Made by a program: the position numbers and the translations under genes
Part shown: one piece after another, positions 1-8,061 of the stretch
Layout of the letters: each line of letters starts with the position of its first letter
Numbering within the stretch: the first letter of the stretch is position 1
From: a virus
IMG/VR virus record: IMGVR_UViG_3300044712_001424
Coordinates: 1-24,576 of that record
Reading direction: 5' to 3' (one strand)
DNA length: 24,576 nt
Notes under the pieces: generated by a model
Told to the model about the DNA's origin: nothing
Seen by the model: only the letters and a program-made list of their open reading frames with translations
Databases searched by the model: none

Positions 1-1
1 G

Positions 2-2101
2 GTTGATCTAGCCACAACCGCCGTTACACCGGGCAGCTACACGACAGCAGACATCACCGTAGACGCATATGGACGCATCACGGCAGCGGCAAACGGTTCC
101 GGCGGCGGCACGGTCAGTAGTGTGTTTGGTCGCACCGGCGCAGTCATCGCCGCGCAGGACGATTACACGTTTGCGCAACTGGCGAGTAAGCCTACAACGC
201 TTTCTGGCTACGGCATCACCGATGCGCAAGCGCTGGATTCCGACCTGACAGCCATCGCCGCATTGACGCCGACCAACGACGACATCATTCAACGCAAGGC
301 GGGGGCCTGGACGAATCGAACCATCGCGCAACTGAAAGCCGATCTGTCGTTGAGTGGCTCCAATACCGGTGACCAGACGATCACGCTGACCGGCGATGTG
401 ACCGGCTCTGGCACGGGGAGTTTCGCGACGACACTGGCCAATCTTCCGTCCGGCGTGCCAATGGCGGGCAGTCTGCTGGCGACGAACATTGCCGCACCGT
501 CCACGCCCGCAACCGGGAAGACCTCGGTTTACGTTGATTCGACCAGCAAAAACTTTGCCGCCAAAAACGACGCCGGGACGGTTAATCACGGCGTCCAGAC
601 TCGCACAGCGTCGGCATCGAACTGGATTCGCGCCATTGCGGATGATGGGTCAACGACGATTTCGCAGCCTGCATTTACGGACATTTCCGGCTCGGTTGCG
701 GCAAGCCAGATGCCCGCATTAACAGGTGATGTGACGACTTCGGCGGGCGCAGTGGCGACGACCATTGGCGCGAATAAAGTCACGAATGCGATGCTGGCCA
801 CGGTCAGCACGGCAACGTTCAAAGGGCGAACCACTGCCGGAACGGGCAACGTCGAAGACCTCACTGCCACGCAAGCGACGGCACTGCTCAATGCCATGGT
901 TGGCGACTCCGGCTCCGGTGGAACGAAAGGGCTGGTGCCTGCGCCAGCGAGCGGAGATGCGGCAGCAGGGAAGTTCCTGAAGGCGGATGGCACATTCGCT
1001 GTGCCGACGGCAAGTGTGAGCTTTGCAAATCCAACCGCGTCCGTCGGACTGACCGCCGTCAATGGCAGCGCTTCGACGGTAATGCGTTCTGACGCTGCGC
1101 CTGCGCTGGATGTGACGATTGCGCCGACGTGGAGCGGAGCGCACACACACACCAACACAATTTCGCTGAACTCCACAACTGCCGCGAACAATAAAATTAC
1201 CCAAGGCGGGGCCGTCAACATTGGCACAACCAGCACCGATGGAATTGTCCTGCAAAACACCACGGCAGCAGCGGTGGGAGCGCAGCAGTATTCGCCACGA
1301 CTGCGATTGACCGGGCAAGGCTGGAAAACCAACAGCACAGCGGCGAGCCAGACGGTGGATTGGATTTTGGAAGCGCGCCCTGTGCAAGGAGCAGCGAATC
1401 CCACGGTGAACCTTGCGCTTCTATATCAGGTCAACGGCGGTGGGTATACCGATGCTGTGGCAACGGGGGGCATTCTTGCGCCGGGGGGAGGATCTGCTTC
1501 TCAATCGGTTGTTCAATATTCGGCTGTTAATAACACATCCAACGGATTACTAATTGGCGGCGGAAATGCTGGTAACGGCGTCAGCATCCGTGTTAACGGC
1601 ACCGCCGTTTTTGCAGCAGACGGCAACATTGGTTCGACCGCTGGCATTGCAGCCAATCTTGATTTTTTAAGCACGCCCAATAGTTTTACGGGGCGACTGG
1701 CCCGATTAGCCGCAACGTCTAACGTAGTTCGAGTCGGAGATTCTAATGCAACGGGCGTAGGCAGTATGCTGTTTGGCCGTGTTATTACGGCTAAAACGTC
1801 GAATTACACCGTTGTCAACACAGATTCTCACACCTTTTTCACCAATACCGGAGCCGCAGGCACAGTCAACTTCACCCTACCAACCGCCGCCGCCGGTCTA
1901 ACTTACACGTTTTACATTGACGCTGCGCAAACGCTGACCATCACGGCCGGAGCATCAACGACCATTCGTAGCGGATCGTCTGTCACGACCTCAGCGGGAA
2001 ACGTGACTTCAAGCACGCAAGGCAATCTGATTCGCATCACGGCGATTTCAACTACGCAATGGATTGCTGATTTTATCACTGGCACATGGACTTTTAACTA
2101 A
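2..2101 (+). CDS. Tail-fibre-like protein, 5'-truncated by the window edge
   Basis: The reading frame is open from base 2, so the gene starts outside the window; 699 residues are visible, ending at TAA 2099-2101. A GTG at 122 sits inside a conserved motif and is unlikely to be the start. The motif VFGRTGAVIAAQDDYTFAQL followed by SGYGITDAQ is typical of repeat-built phage tail fibres. Further blocks have the form LTGDVTGSGTG, LTGDVTTSAGAV and NKVTNAMLATV, all common in host-recognition fibres. The last 100 residues form a low-complexity Thr/Ala/Ser beta-rich end with a TVNFTLPTAAAG segment. Family knowledge places such proteins at the tail tip, binding the cell surface. The next gene starts 27 bases downstream and probably shares its transcript. 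Function is inferred from motif style, not from a catalytic residue. Confidence 0.75.
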   Translation, partial: VDLATTAVTPGSYTTADITVDAYGRITAAANGSGGGTVSSVFGRTGAVIAAQDDYTFAQLASKPTTLSGYGITDAQALDSDLTAIAALTPTNDDIIQRKAGAWTNRTIAQLKADLSLSGSNTGDQTITLTGDVTGSGTGSFATTLANLPSGVPMAGSLLATNIAAPSTPATGKTSVYVDSTSKNFAAKNDAGTVNHGVQTRTASASNWIRAIADDGSTTISQPAFTDISGSVAASQMPALTGDVTTSAGAVATTIGANKVTNAMLATVSTATFKGRTTAGTGNVEDLTATQATALLNAMVGDSGSGGTKGLVPAPASGDAAAGKFLKADGTFAVPTASVSFANPTASVGLTAVNGSASTVMRSDAAPALDVTIAPTWSGAHTHTNTISLNSTTAANNKITQGGAVNIGTTSTDGIVLQNTTAAAVGAQQYSPRLRLTGQGWKTNSTAASQTVDWILEARPVQGAANPTVNLALLYQVNGGGYTDAVATGGILAPGGGSASQSVVQYSAVNNTSNGLLIGGGNAGNGVSIRVNGTAVFAADGNIGSTAGIAANLDFLSTPNSFTGRLARLAATSNVVRVGDSNATGVGSMLFGRVITAKTSNYTVVNTDSHTFFTNTGAAGTVNFTLPTAAAGLTYTFYIDAAQTLTITAGASTTIRSGSSVTTSAGNVTSSTQGNLIRITAISTTQWIADFITGTWTFN

Positions 2102-2127
2102 ACCTCGGTGGTGCCAAAGGAAGTATC

Positions 2128-4353
2128 TTGAAACAAGTTTTATTCTCAATTTTATTCCTTGTTCTTTCCTTTCCGGCCTTCGCCCAAGCGCGCAAGGCGC
2201 AATCGCAACGGCTCACGGTTGTGTCACGTGATTTTACAATCACGAACTTCGGAGCCGTCGGCGACGGACAGGTTGCCACGGATTGCTCGATGGCGAATGG
2301 CTCTCCGGTGTTGACCTGCGGCGGTTCACGCTTTGTCGCCGAAGATGTCGGCAAAGTCGTGGCTGTCTACGGTGCAGGAATTCTCCGCAACGGCTACCGA
2401 CAACCGCTGGCGGCAACGATCACGACCTATTTGTCCGCCAGCCAAATTACACTGAGCGCGAACGCGCAAGCCGATGTCATCAATTCGGAGCGCGTGCTTT
2501 GGGGCACGAACAACACGGCAGCCATTCAAGCGGCAGTGAACGCAGCGGCAGACGCTGGCGGCGGATTGGTTTTTGTTCCTGATGGCCTGTTTCTAACCGA
2601 AGGCGCATATCTGGACTGTTCCACCATTGGCAACTTTCCCGGCTACGGCTACGGCCCATGCATCCGTGCGTACAACAACATTTCAATCAAAGGCAGTTCG
2701 GCACTTACATCAATTCTGGAAAACTGGAACCCTGACGTGCAGACCATCGGCGGCGTGATTGACCTTGGAAAAGGCGCGGAAATCCCCGGCTTCGGCGTGG
2801 CGAATTGGCCACCCAAACGACTGGCGAATATCGAAATCAGCAATCTGACAATCCGGCAAGTGAAGTACCCGACACGCCCGGTGAAGATCATTTCCGCTTA
2901 TGCCACGGAAGATGTTTCGATCCACGACTGTTACCTATTTGGTTACAGCTACGAAGGCGTGTACATGGGCGGCGGGTTCAAGTCCATTCGCTGGCGCGTG
3001 TTCAATAACGTTGCCTACGAAATCGGCAAAGGCGGGCCTGCTTATGGCAACACAACCAGCGCCTACAACCTGAACGGCTCATACGTCGAAGCCTTCGGTA
3101 ATAAAGCCAGCAATTGTGGCCAGTGCTTTGAAAGCGGCTCGCGCCACTCCTATTTTTACAACAACTTTTGCGAGAACTCCGTCCATTCGTTCCTGCTCGG
3201 TTCAACAGGTTCCGGCGTGTGGGACGTGACGATCAGCGGCAATGTGTTGCGCAATAATTACTATGCGCTGGTCGCGGGCAATGGCAACGGCACGCTGCAT
3301 TCCATCCGGTTTGTCGGCAACACGATGATTGACACGCCGGACATCAATTTCAGTTTTGGCGCAAACACCAACACGGTTAACGAGGTCGAAACCGACACCT
3401 TGATTCACGGGCAATCCGTGATCAGCGACAACGTGTTCACGTTCACCGACGCGCGCCATGCTGCGCGTTCAATCTTTCGCTTTTTTCAGAATCCTACCTT
3501 CGTCAATGTCGGTTCGGAGAATTTGACCGTCGCCGACAACACCATCACCTTCGCCGGATTGCCCACCGGCCCCGTGTTACAGATTGGCGGACAGGGCGGC
3601 TACAAATGGGAGCCGGGCCGAGCGTTTGCACTGAATGCTCCGGCCGTCAGTTCGATGTGGTCAGGCTATTGGTACAAGGCGACGAACGCGGGAGTGACGG
3701 GAGTAATCGAACCGATTTGGCCGCAAGGGCAGGGCCAAACAGTGACAGATGGAACCATCACGTGGCTGTGTATGGGAGCGCGCCCGCAAATCCATTTTTA
3801 CGACAATCGCGTGATTCTGCCGGGGAACATTCCGGCCAGCGGATCGCTCTATTCCACTTGGCCAGGGGCCATCCGCATTGATTACGGTGTGCGCGAAATG
3901 CTCAAGGTCAACAACTTCCAGTTGACGGGCGCGGACTGGCGGCTGATGGTTGTTTCGCCGGATATGCACGAGGAAATCGTGCCACGTGACGCGCCGTACA
4001 GCGACACCAATCGTTATTCCTACAGCTTCGGCGACGCGGAGCCGCGCGCCGGGTTCTGGAGCTTTGGAACCCGCGTCAGTAAGCGTACGCTTGCCGCCGA
4101 CGGCACGTATGGATGGATCGTGACGCGAGCGGGTTATGCCGCGCTGCCGTATTCCGCGACAGCCAGTTATTCCGCGTTCGGCACATTTGCCAAGCCAACC
4201 ACGGACAACGGCTTCGTGTATCAACTGATCGCCGGTTCGTGTTCGAACACTGCCGAGCCAGTTTGGCCAACGGTGATCAATCAAACTGTTATCAGCAACG
4301 GCTGCACCTGGAAAACGGCGGCAGTGTCCGCCCGATTTACTCCGCTTCGATAA
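2128..4353 (+). CDS. Secreted pectate-lyase-fold (beta-helix) protein, putative depolymerase or tailspike
   Basis: 741 aa from a TTG start, preceded by AAGGAAG at about 2117-2123. Residues 1-19 form a Sec signal peptide (Lys2, hydrophobic core, AFA before Gln20). Residues 30-160 match the start of the pectate lyase superfamily: NFGAVGDG, then NNTAAIQAAVNAA, then GGGLVFVPDG. The middle (about 180-500) has the repetitive N-, G- and V-rich pattern of a right-handed beta-helix, with segments such as ISGNVLRNNYYALV and VADNTITFAG. The C-terminal third holds two related segments (about 513-546 and 695-730) with pattern Y..(8-10)..EP.WP..(4-6)..QTV..G.(2)TW, probably a small beta, carbohydrate-binding-like repeat. 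Phage proteins of this fold usually cleave capsule or exopolysaccharide; the substrate is unknown. The signal peptide is odd for a virion protein, so a released enzyme is an alternative. Confidence 0.78.
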   Translation: MKQVLFSILFLVLSFPAFAQARKAQSQRLTVVSRDFTITNFGAVGDGQVATDCSMANGSPVLTCGGSRFVAEDVGKVVAVYGAGILRNGYRQPLAATITTYLSASQITLSANAQADVINSERVLWGTNNTAAIQAAVNAAADAGGGLVFVPDGLFLTEGAYLDCSTIGNFPGYGYGPCIRAYNNISIKGSSALTSILENWNPDVQTIGGVIDLGKGAEIPGFGVANWPPKRLANIEISNLTIRQVKYPTRPVKIISAYATEDVSIHDCYLFGYSYEGVYMGGGFKSIRWRVFNNVAYEIGKGGPAYGNTTSAYNLNGSYVEAFGNKASNCGQCFESGSRHSYFYNNFCENSVHSFLLGSTGSGVWDVTISGNVLRNNYYALVAGNGNGTLHSIRFVGNTMIDTPDINFSFGANTNTVNEVETDTLIHGQSVISDNVFTFTDARHAARSIFRFFQNPTFVNVGSENLTVADNTITFAGLPTGPVLQIGGQGGYKWEPGRAFALNAPAVSSMWSGYWYKATNAGVTGVIEPIWPQGQGQTVTDGTITWLCMGARPQIHFYDNRVILPGNIPASGSLYSTWPGAIRIDYGVREMLKVNNFQLTGADWRLMVVSPDMHEEIVPRDAPYSDTNRYSYSFGDAEPRAGFWSFGTRVSKRTLAADGTYGWIVTRAGYAALPYSATASYSAFGTFAKPTTDNGFVYQLIAGSCSNTAEPVWPTVINQTVISNGCTWKTAAVSARFTPLR

Positions 4354-4357
4354 CCTT

Positions 4358-4747
4358 ATGAACAAAACACGAATTCTGATTTTTCTGGTGTTTCTTTTTA
4401 CGGGCGCAGCAGTACTCGCCACGGCTCAGAAGCATGACACGGCCTCCATTGCTCAAGCGCCAGAGTTCTCGTATACGCTCACTCCCGAACAGGCCGGGCA
4501 GTGGGCAAAGCTTGTCGAGTTCGAAAAGGCCCAGGCTGAACGCCACGCACAGGCGATCAGTGCCGCGGTCAACACGCCGGTCGGCGAACTCAGCAAAGAT
4601 GTTCATGCCGCCGTGCAATCCACCTGGCTGGCAGTCAATCTGGCGCGCAGCCAAAAAAACGAACGACTCGCACAGCTCCGCGCCGACCACGGCTGTCCAG
4701 ATTGCGTCATCGCCGACGGCAAACTGACCAAGCCAAGACTTCCGTAA
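4358..4747 (+). CDS. Small secreted helical protein, unknown function
   Basis: 129 aa. The ATG lies 4 bases after the stop of the beta-helix gene and has no clear Shine-Dalgarno, so translation is probably coupled. Residues 1-23 are a signal peptide (Asn-Lys-Thr-Arg, long hydrophobic core, ATA before Gln24). The mature part, about residues 40-110, is rich in Ala, Glu, Gln and Lys and looks helical or coiled-coil. It is followed by one CPDC pair near residues 110-115 and a short basic tail. The gene is the last of its transcription unit; an intrinsic terminator follows 33 bases later. I do not recognise the family. Roles as a partner of the upstream beta-helix protein or as a spanin-like envelope protein are possible, but nothing in the sequence decides between them. 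Confidence 0.6.
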   Translation: MNKTRILIFLVFLFTGAAVLATAQKHDTASIAQAPEFSYTLTPEQAGQWAKLVEFEKAQAERHAQAISAAVNTPVGELSKDVHAAVQSTWLAVNLARSQKNERLAQLRADHGCPDCVIADGKLTKPRLP

Positions 4748-4780
4748 GTTTCATTCGCGTTGATCTCCAAAACCACTTAT

Positions 4781-4816
4781 CCGGTCGTGACTATCCCTGG
4801 CGCGACCGGCTTTTTT
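4781..4816 (+). terminator. Intrinsic (Rho-independent) terminator
   Basis: Inverted repeat CCGGTCG (4781-4787) and CGACCGG (4803-4809), extendable by a wobble pair, with a 15-base loop and then C plus six T (4811-4816). It separates the fibre/beta-helix unit from the scaffold/capsid unit, which implies a separate promoter before 4905. The AT-rich stretch 4820-4852 contains TATAAC at 4847-4852 but no convincing -35 partner. Confidence 0.8.
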
Positions 4817-4873
4817 GCTCGCCAAAAATAAAAATTCGCCTCGCCGTATAACTCCCACCGTCGCAGCGGGAAG

Positions 4874-4888
4874 CTGCAAATTTTGCAA
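4874..4888. repeat. Dispersed near-palindrome, copy 1
   Basis: CTGCAAATTTTGCAA, one mismatch from the 15-base form TTGCAAATTTTGCAA. It lies just upstream of the ribosome binding site (GAGGGA, 4893-4898) of the scaffold gene. Confidence 0.5.
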
Positions 4889-4904
4889 ATTCGAGGGATT
4901 CGAT

Positions 4905-5711
4905 ATGCCAGTAAAACAGATTTTTGACTCACGAGACGCTGCGCCGGAATGGCTCCGGCCGGCACTGCTCGAAGACGGAAACGGGAAGTTTGTCTTTGAA
5001 GCGGAAACCACGGTCGAAGTCGCCGGTTTGAAAAAGGCACTCGACGACGAGCGAACAAGCAGGGCTGATTTTGAAAAGAAGCTCTCGGCACTCAAAGGGG
5101 TGGACCCGGAAGAGTACAAGCGGTTGAAGGCCGAAGCCGACAAGGTGGCTGCGGACAAGCTCAAAAACCAGGGGAACTGGGAAGAGCGCGAGAAGCAGCT
5201 CAAGGACCAATTGGCTGCCGATCTGGCTGCGCGGGAAACGCAGTTTAAGACGGAGCTGGATGCTGCCACTCAGCGACAGCAGAAGCTGCAATCGTCGCTG
5301 GAGCGATACCTGATCGAATCGCAGGCCGCCGCCGCGATGGCCGAACCCGGCAAGCCGAAAGGCAATCCGGTGCTGCTGATGCCGCATATTCAGGGCAAGG
5401 TCAAAGTCTTTGAAGAAAACGGCGAGTTTGTCGCGCGCGTGGTTGATTCGGCTGGGAAGCCGCGCATCGCGAACGTCAAAGGCGACCCGTTCACGATCAA
5501 TATGCTGCTCGATGAGATGCGCTCTGATGCTGTCTTTAAGGCGGCGTTTGAGGCATCCGGCGCACACGGCACTGGCGCGCCAGTAGGAAGCACAGGGGCC
5601 GTTGGGAGCGCGATTACATTGACGTCGGCTCAAGCGAAAGACCCGGCGATATACCGACAAGCAAAGGAGGCTGCCGCGAAATCCGGTAGCCAGGTGGTCA
5701 TTACCGATTAA
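4905..5711 (+). CDS. Phage capsid scaffolding protein
   Basis: 268 aa. An upstream in-frame start at 4815 exists, but the ATG at 4905 is preferred because GAGGGA sits 6 bases before it and the longer form would begin inside the terminator T-tract. Residues 1-30 (MPVKQIFDSRDAAPEWLRPA) resemble the N-terminus of phage scaffold or minor structural proteins. Residues 35-140 are a highly charged Lys/Glu/Asp/Gln-rich coiled coil, and the C-terminus carries a KDPAIYRQAKEAAAKSG helix often seen at the end of such scaffolds. The protein would guide assembly of the coat protein encoded directly downstream and leave the procapsid before or during DNA packaging. No protease domain is visible. The position immediately before the major capsid gene strongly supports the call. 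Confidence 0.8.
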   Translation: MPVKQIFDSRDAAPEWLRPALLEDGNGKFVFEAETTVEVAGLKKALDDERTSRADFEKKLSALKGVDPEEYKRLKAEADKVAADKLKNQGNWEEREKQLKDQLAADLAARETQFKTELDAATQRQQKLQSSLERYLIESQAAAAMAEPGKPKGNPVLLMPHIQGKVKVFEENGEFVARVVDSAGKPRIANVKGDPFTINMLLDEMRSDAVFKAAFEASGAHGTGAPVGSTGAVGSAITLTSAQAKDPAIYRQAKEAAAKSGSQVVITD

Positions 5712-5714
5712 CCG

Positions 5715-5738
5715 CTCACGCGGTGTTTCCTGCGTGAG
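5715..5738 (+). promoter_or_regulatory. Hairpin between scaffold and capsid genes
   Basis: Perfect 7-bp inverted repeat CTCACGC (5715-5721) and GCGTGAG (5732-5738) with a 10-base loop and no T-tract. It starts 4 bases after the scaffold stop and ends 4 bases before the capsid AAGGAG (5743-5748). It could stabilise or process the capsid message; this role is inferred from position only. Confidence 0.45.
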
Positions 5739-5758
5739 AAACAAGGAGCACGTTCATA

Positions 5759-6886
5759 ATGAACACGTTGGGAGTTTACGATCCGATTTTTTACGCGCAG
5801 GAAGCGTTGATTTGGTTGCAGAACGCGTTGGGAATGGCGACGCGAGTCCACCGCGGTTACGACAAGGAACCGCAGCAAAAGGGATCCGTTATTTCCATTT
5901 CCCGGCCGTCCACGTTCACGGTGCAAGATGCGCCGTCGAACGCTCAAGACCTCAACACCGGAAGTGTCAACGTTACGCTCGATAAATGGAAAGAAGTGAA
6001 GTTCAAGCTGACCGATAAGGAGTTGAGCTTCACAACCGAAAAGATCATCGAAGATCACATCATGCCGGCTGCCTATGCGCTGGCGGATGACATTGATGCG
6101 AAGCTGTGCGCGCTTTACAAAGATGTGCCCTGGTATCAAACGGCCACCTCGCCGGCTGCTGTTGCCGATCTGACCGCGCTCCAGCGGATTATGTTCACCA
6201 ATAAGGTGCCGAACCGCAATCGCAGCCTGATGCTGTCTGGTGTACTGCGCGAAGAGTTCTTGAACATTTCCGCGTTCAGTCAATGGCAGGGCGCTGGCAG
6301 TGACGGTGTCAACACCCAGAAGGAAGGCGATCTGGGTATGAAGTATGGATTCGACACCTTTGCAAACCAGAACGCACAGACCCACACGCAGGGCGTTGCC
6401 GCCGACGCGACCGGCGCGCTGAATGGCGCGGTGGTAAAAGGCGCAACGACTATCGCGTTTGACGGCGTCACGATCGGCGGCACGTTCAAGGCTGGCGACA
6501 CCTTCGTTCTGGCCGGCAACTCCCAGCGCTACAGCTTTACGGCGGATGTGACTGCCGACGGCGGTGGCGCGGTCGCCAGTGCCAGTATCACTCCGGCGCT
6601 TGTTCAGGATTACGCTGACAACGTGGTGATGACGATCAACCTGGTTGGCGGTGTCCAGTCTCTGGCCTTCCACAAAAACGCCTTTGCCTTGGCGATGGCG
6701 CCCTTGTCCGAGATGGGCAATCAACTCGGCGCGCGCATCGCAACGATCACCGATCCTGTCACCAGCCTGAGCATTCGCTCGCGCATTTACTACGTTGGCA
6801 ACAGCTCTGAAGTGCATGTCGCGCTCGACTGCCTGTATGGCGTCAAAACGCTCGATCCCAATCTGGCGTGCCGGTTGGTGGACTAA
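5759..6886 (+). CDS. Major capsid protein, P22 coat-like
   Basis: 375 aa, with AAGGAG 10 bases before the ATG. The overall pattern fits the P22 gene 5 coat family, an HK97-fold shell protein: an N-terminal segment with YDPIFYAQEALIWLQNALG, then a block around KWKEVKFKLTDKELSF, and a long helix IMPAAYALADDIDAKL. A variable insertion around residues 215-310 (AFDGVTIGGTFKAGDTFVLAG, then ITPALVQDYADN) corresponds in style to the extra beta domain of this family. The C-terminal part has SLAFHKNAFALAMAPL and RIYYVGNSSEVHVALDCLYG, typical of these coats. It lies between the scaffold gene and the head-tail connectors, where the major capsid gene is expected, and is bracketed by a hairpin and a terminator-like stem that probably set its expression apart. 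Confidence 0.88.
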   Translation: MNTLGVYDPIFYAQEALIWLQNALGMATRVHRGYDKEPQQKGSVISISRPSTFTVQDAPSNAQDLNTGSVNVTLDKWKEVKFKLTDKELSFTTEKIIEDHIMPAAYALADDIDAKLCALYKDVPWYQTATSPAAVADLTALQRIMFTNKVPNRNRSLMLSGVLREEFLNISAFSQWQGAGSDGVNTQKEGDLGMKYGFDTFANQNAQTHTQGVAADATGALNGAVVKGATTIAFDGVTIGGTFKAGDTFVLAGNSQRYSFTADVTADGGGAVASASITPALVQDYADNVVMTINLVGGVQSLAFHKNAFALAMAPLSEMGNQLGARIATITDPVTSLSIRSRIYYVGNSSEVHVALDCLYGVKTLDPNLACRLVD

Positions 6887-6899
6887 ACCCACACTGAGG

Positions 6900-6943
6900 G
6901 CAGGTAATCGGTTCACGCCGGTTACCTGCGCTTTGCAATTTTT
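6900..6943 (+). terminator. Terminator-like hairpin after the capsid gene
   Basis: 12-bp stem with one G-U pair, formed by 6900-6911 (GCAGGTAATCGG) and 6918-6929 (CCGGTTACCTGC) around a 6-base loop. The downstream stretch GCTTTGCAATTTTT ends in five T, but the T-run is not directly against the stem, so termination may be partial. This is a common arrangement behind highly expressed capsid genes. Confidence 0.6.
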
Positions 6944-6947
6944 GCAG
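6933..6947. repeat. Dispersed near-palindrome, copy 2 (diverged)
   Basis: TTGCAATTTTTGCAG, two mismatches from the 15-base form. It overlaps the T-tract of the preceding hairpin and the beginning of the AGAGGA site of the next gene. Confidence 0.35.
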
Positions 6948-6955
6948 AGGACACA

Positions 6956-7144
6956 ATGGAAACAATCAAGGTTTTCTGGAAAGACAAATTTAACGGCGAG
7001 TTGGTTTTGATCAACGCCTCGGATTTCGATCCGGCCAAGCATCGGCGCGAGGCGGATGGTCCTTGGCTGGTCGAAGCGACTGACCCAAGTTCCCCAGACA
7101 GCACCAGCGACCCGGATGCCGACAAGGGCAAAAAGAAAAAGTAA
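6956..7144 (+). CDS. Small post-capsid protein, unknown function
   Basis: 62 aa, with AGAGGA (6946-6951) 4 bases before the ATG. The N-terminal half contains VFWKDKFNGELVLINASDFD, a short beta-type segment with the INASDFDPAKH pattern seen in small phage proteins encoded directly after the major capsid gene. The C-terminal half is disordered, acidic and Ser/Pro-rich, ending in a KGKKKK tail. The stop TAA is immediately followed by the ATG of the next gene. A head accessory role is inferred from position only; no catalytic motif is present. Confidence 0.65.
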   Translation: METIKVFWKDKFNGELVLINASDFDPAKHRREADGPWLVEATDPSSPDSTSDPDADKGKKKK

Positions 7145-7666
7145 ATGGCCGATCCCGTTATTGATGCCACCATCGGCGGCACTTCCGCCAACAGTTACCA
7201 GTCAGTCAGCGACTCAGATGCGTATTTCAATGAGCGCCTGAATGCGGATGCCTGGTTTAACGCGTCGGCGGGCGACAAGGCTCGCGCCAAGATTATGGCG
7301 ACGCGCCGACTGGAGCGTGAGAACTGGAATGGGGAGCGCACCAGTGCAACACAGCGGCTGGCGTTTCCGCGTATTGGCTTGCTGAAGCCGGATCGTTCGG
7401 GCGGGGGACTGGGAGACCTTTACGGTTATGGCGAATGTTACGGCACCGACGAAATTCCTGACCTGGTCAAACAGGCCGAAAACGAATTGGCGGTGGCGCT
7501 GCTGGACGGCTTCGGCGACGACAGCGATACCATCGAAGAGTTTGCCGAATCCGGCGGAATGCGTGTGAAGTTCCGAAACAATCGGCTGGAAGGAGAGCTG
7601 CCTGGCAATGTGTTGCGACTGATTGCGCCGTTAATTTCCGCAGGCACGCAACTGGTGAGAGGGTAA
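7145..7666 (+). CDS. Head-tail adaptor protein with DnaT-like domain
   Basis: 173 aa, starting directly after the previous stop codon. The N-terminus (DATIGGTSANSYQSVSDSDAYF) with the following RLNADAW and ATRRLERENWNGER fits the phage family often named putative DnaT-like ssDNA-binding protein, which structurally acts as a helical adaptor bound to the portal. The stretch IPDLVKQAENELAVALLDG is a conserved amphipathic helix of the family. The C-terminal portion (VLRLIAPLIS) ends near the gene overlap. It probably forms the first ring of the neck beneath the portal. The name DnaT refers to a distant fold resemblance; replication activity is not implied. Its stop overlaps the next start by one base (TAATG). 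Confidence 0.72.
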   Translation: MADPVIDATIGGTSANSYQSVSDSDAYFNERLNADAWFNASAGDKARAKIMATRRLERENWNGERTSATQRLAFPRIGLLKPDRSGGGLGDLYGYGECYGTDEIPDLVKQAENELAVALLDGFGDDSDTIEEFAESGGMRVKFRNNRLEGELPGNVLRLIAPLISAGTQLVRG

Positions 7667-8061
7667 TGAGCAGGCAACTGGTTTCTGCGAGGCAATTGAG
7701 ACGAGTCCGGCGCGTGAACGAACAGTTTATGCCGGATTCGGCAATCGTTCTGACGCCGACGGTGACAAAGGATGGCAGCGGCGGCGACGCAGTCAATTAC
7801 ACAGAAGGCACGGCGTATTCCTGCCGGTTTCGACCTGCGACCGATGCCGACCGGCGCAAAATTCGAGGCGGTCAGGAAATGACCGATCCGATCTTCGTCG
7901 CGACGTTGCCGTATGACGCGGCGCTGGGACAGGACAGCCGATTACGGATTGCAGCGATTGATTACGACATCGTCGGCTGGCTGGGCAGCCGGACGTTCAA
8001 GGCCGGAACGATTCTGGCACTGAAGCAGGCGCAGCCCGAATTACAAGAGGTGAATTCATGA
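7666..8061 (+). CDS. Head-closure (head-tail stopper) protein
   Basis: 131 aa, with its ATG overlapping the previous stop by one base. After a basic N-terminal helix comes MPDSAIVLTPTVTKDGSGGD, then an SCRFRP segment and the ending DYDIVGWLGSRTFKAGTILALKQA. This is the small beta-barrel pattern of phage head-closure proteins: a diagnostic N-terminal strand, then 'tracking' strands, with the description of a variable (property plus valid range) typical of the HK97 gp9-like group. Position after the adaptor and before the HK97-gp10-like protein supports the assignment. It would plug the portal channel after packaging. Exact family membership needs a profile search. Confidence 0.6.
   Translation: MSRQLVSARQLRRVRRVNEQFMPDSAIVLTPTVTKDGSGGDAVNYTEGTAYSCRFRPATDADRRKIRGGQEMTDPIFVATLPYDAALGQDSRLRIAAIDYDIVGWLGSRTFKAGTILALKQAQPELQEVNS

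Noticed and set aside
586-1404. 272-codon reverse-strand frame opposite the first tail fibre
   Set aside because: Shadow of repetitive Thr/Ala-rich fibre coding sequence; Val/Ala/Pro-rich with no recognisable domain.
4820-4852. Promoter for the scaffold/capsid unit with TATAAC at 4847
   Set aside because: Expected by logic after the terminator, but no -35 at proper spacing could be supported, so it is not listed as a feature.
5708-7042. 444-codon reverse-strand open frame opposite the major capsid gene
   Set aside because: It mirrors the capsid gene, has Arg/Gln/Val-rich composition typical of antisense GC-rich frames, and shows no ribosome binding site or domain.
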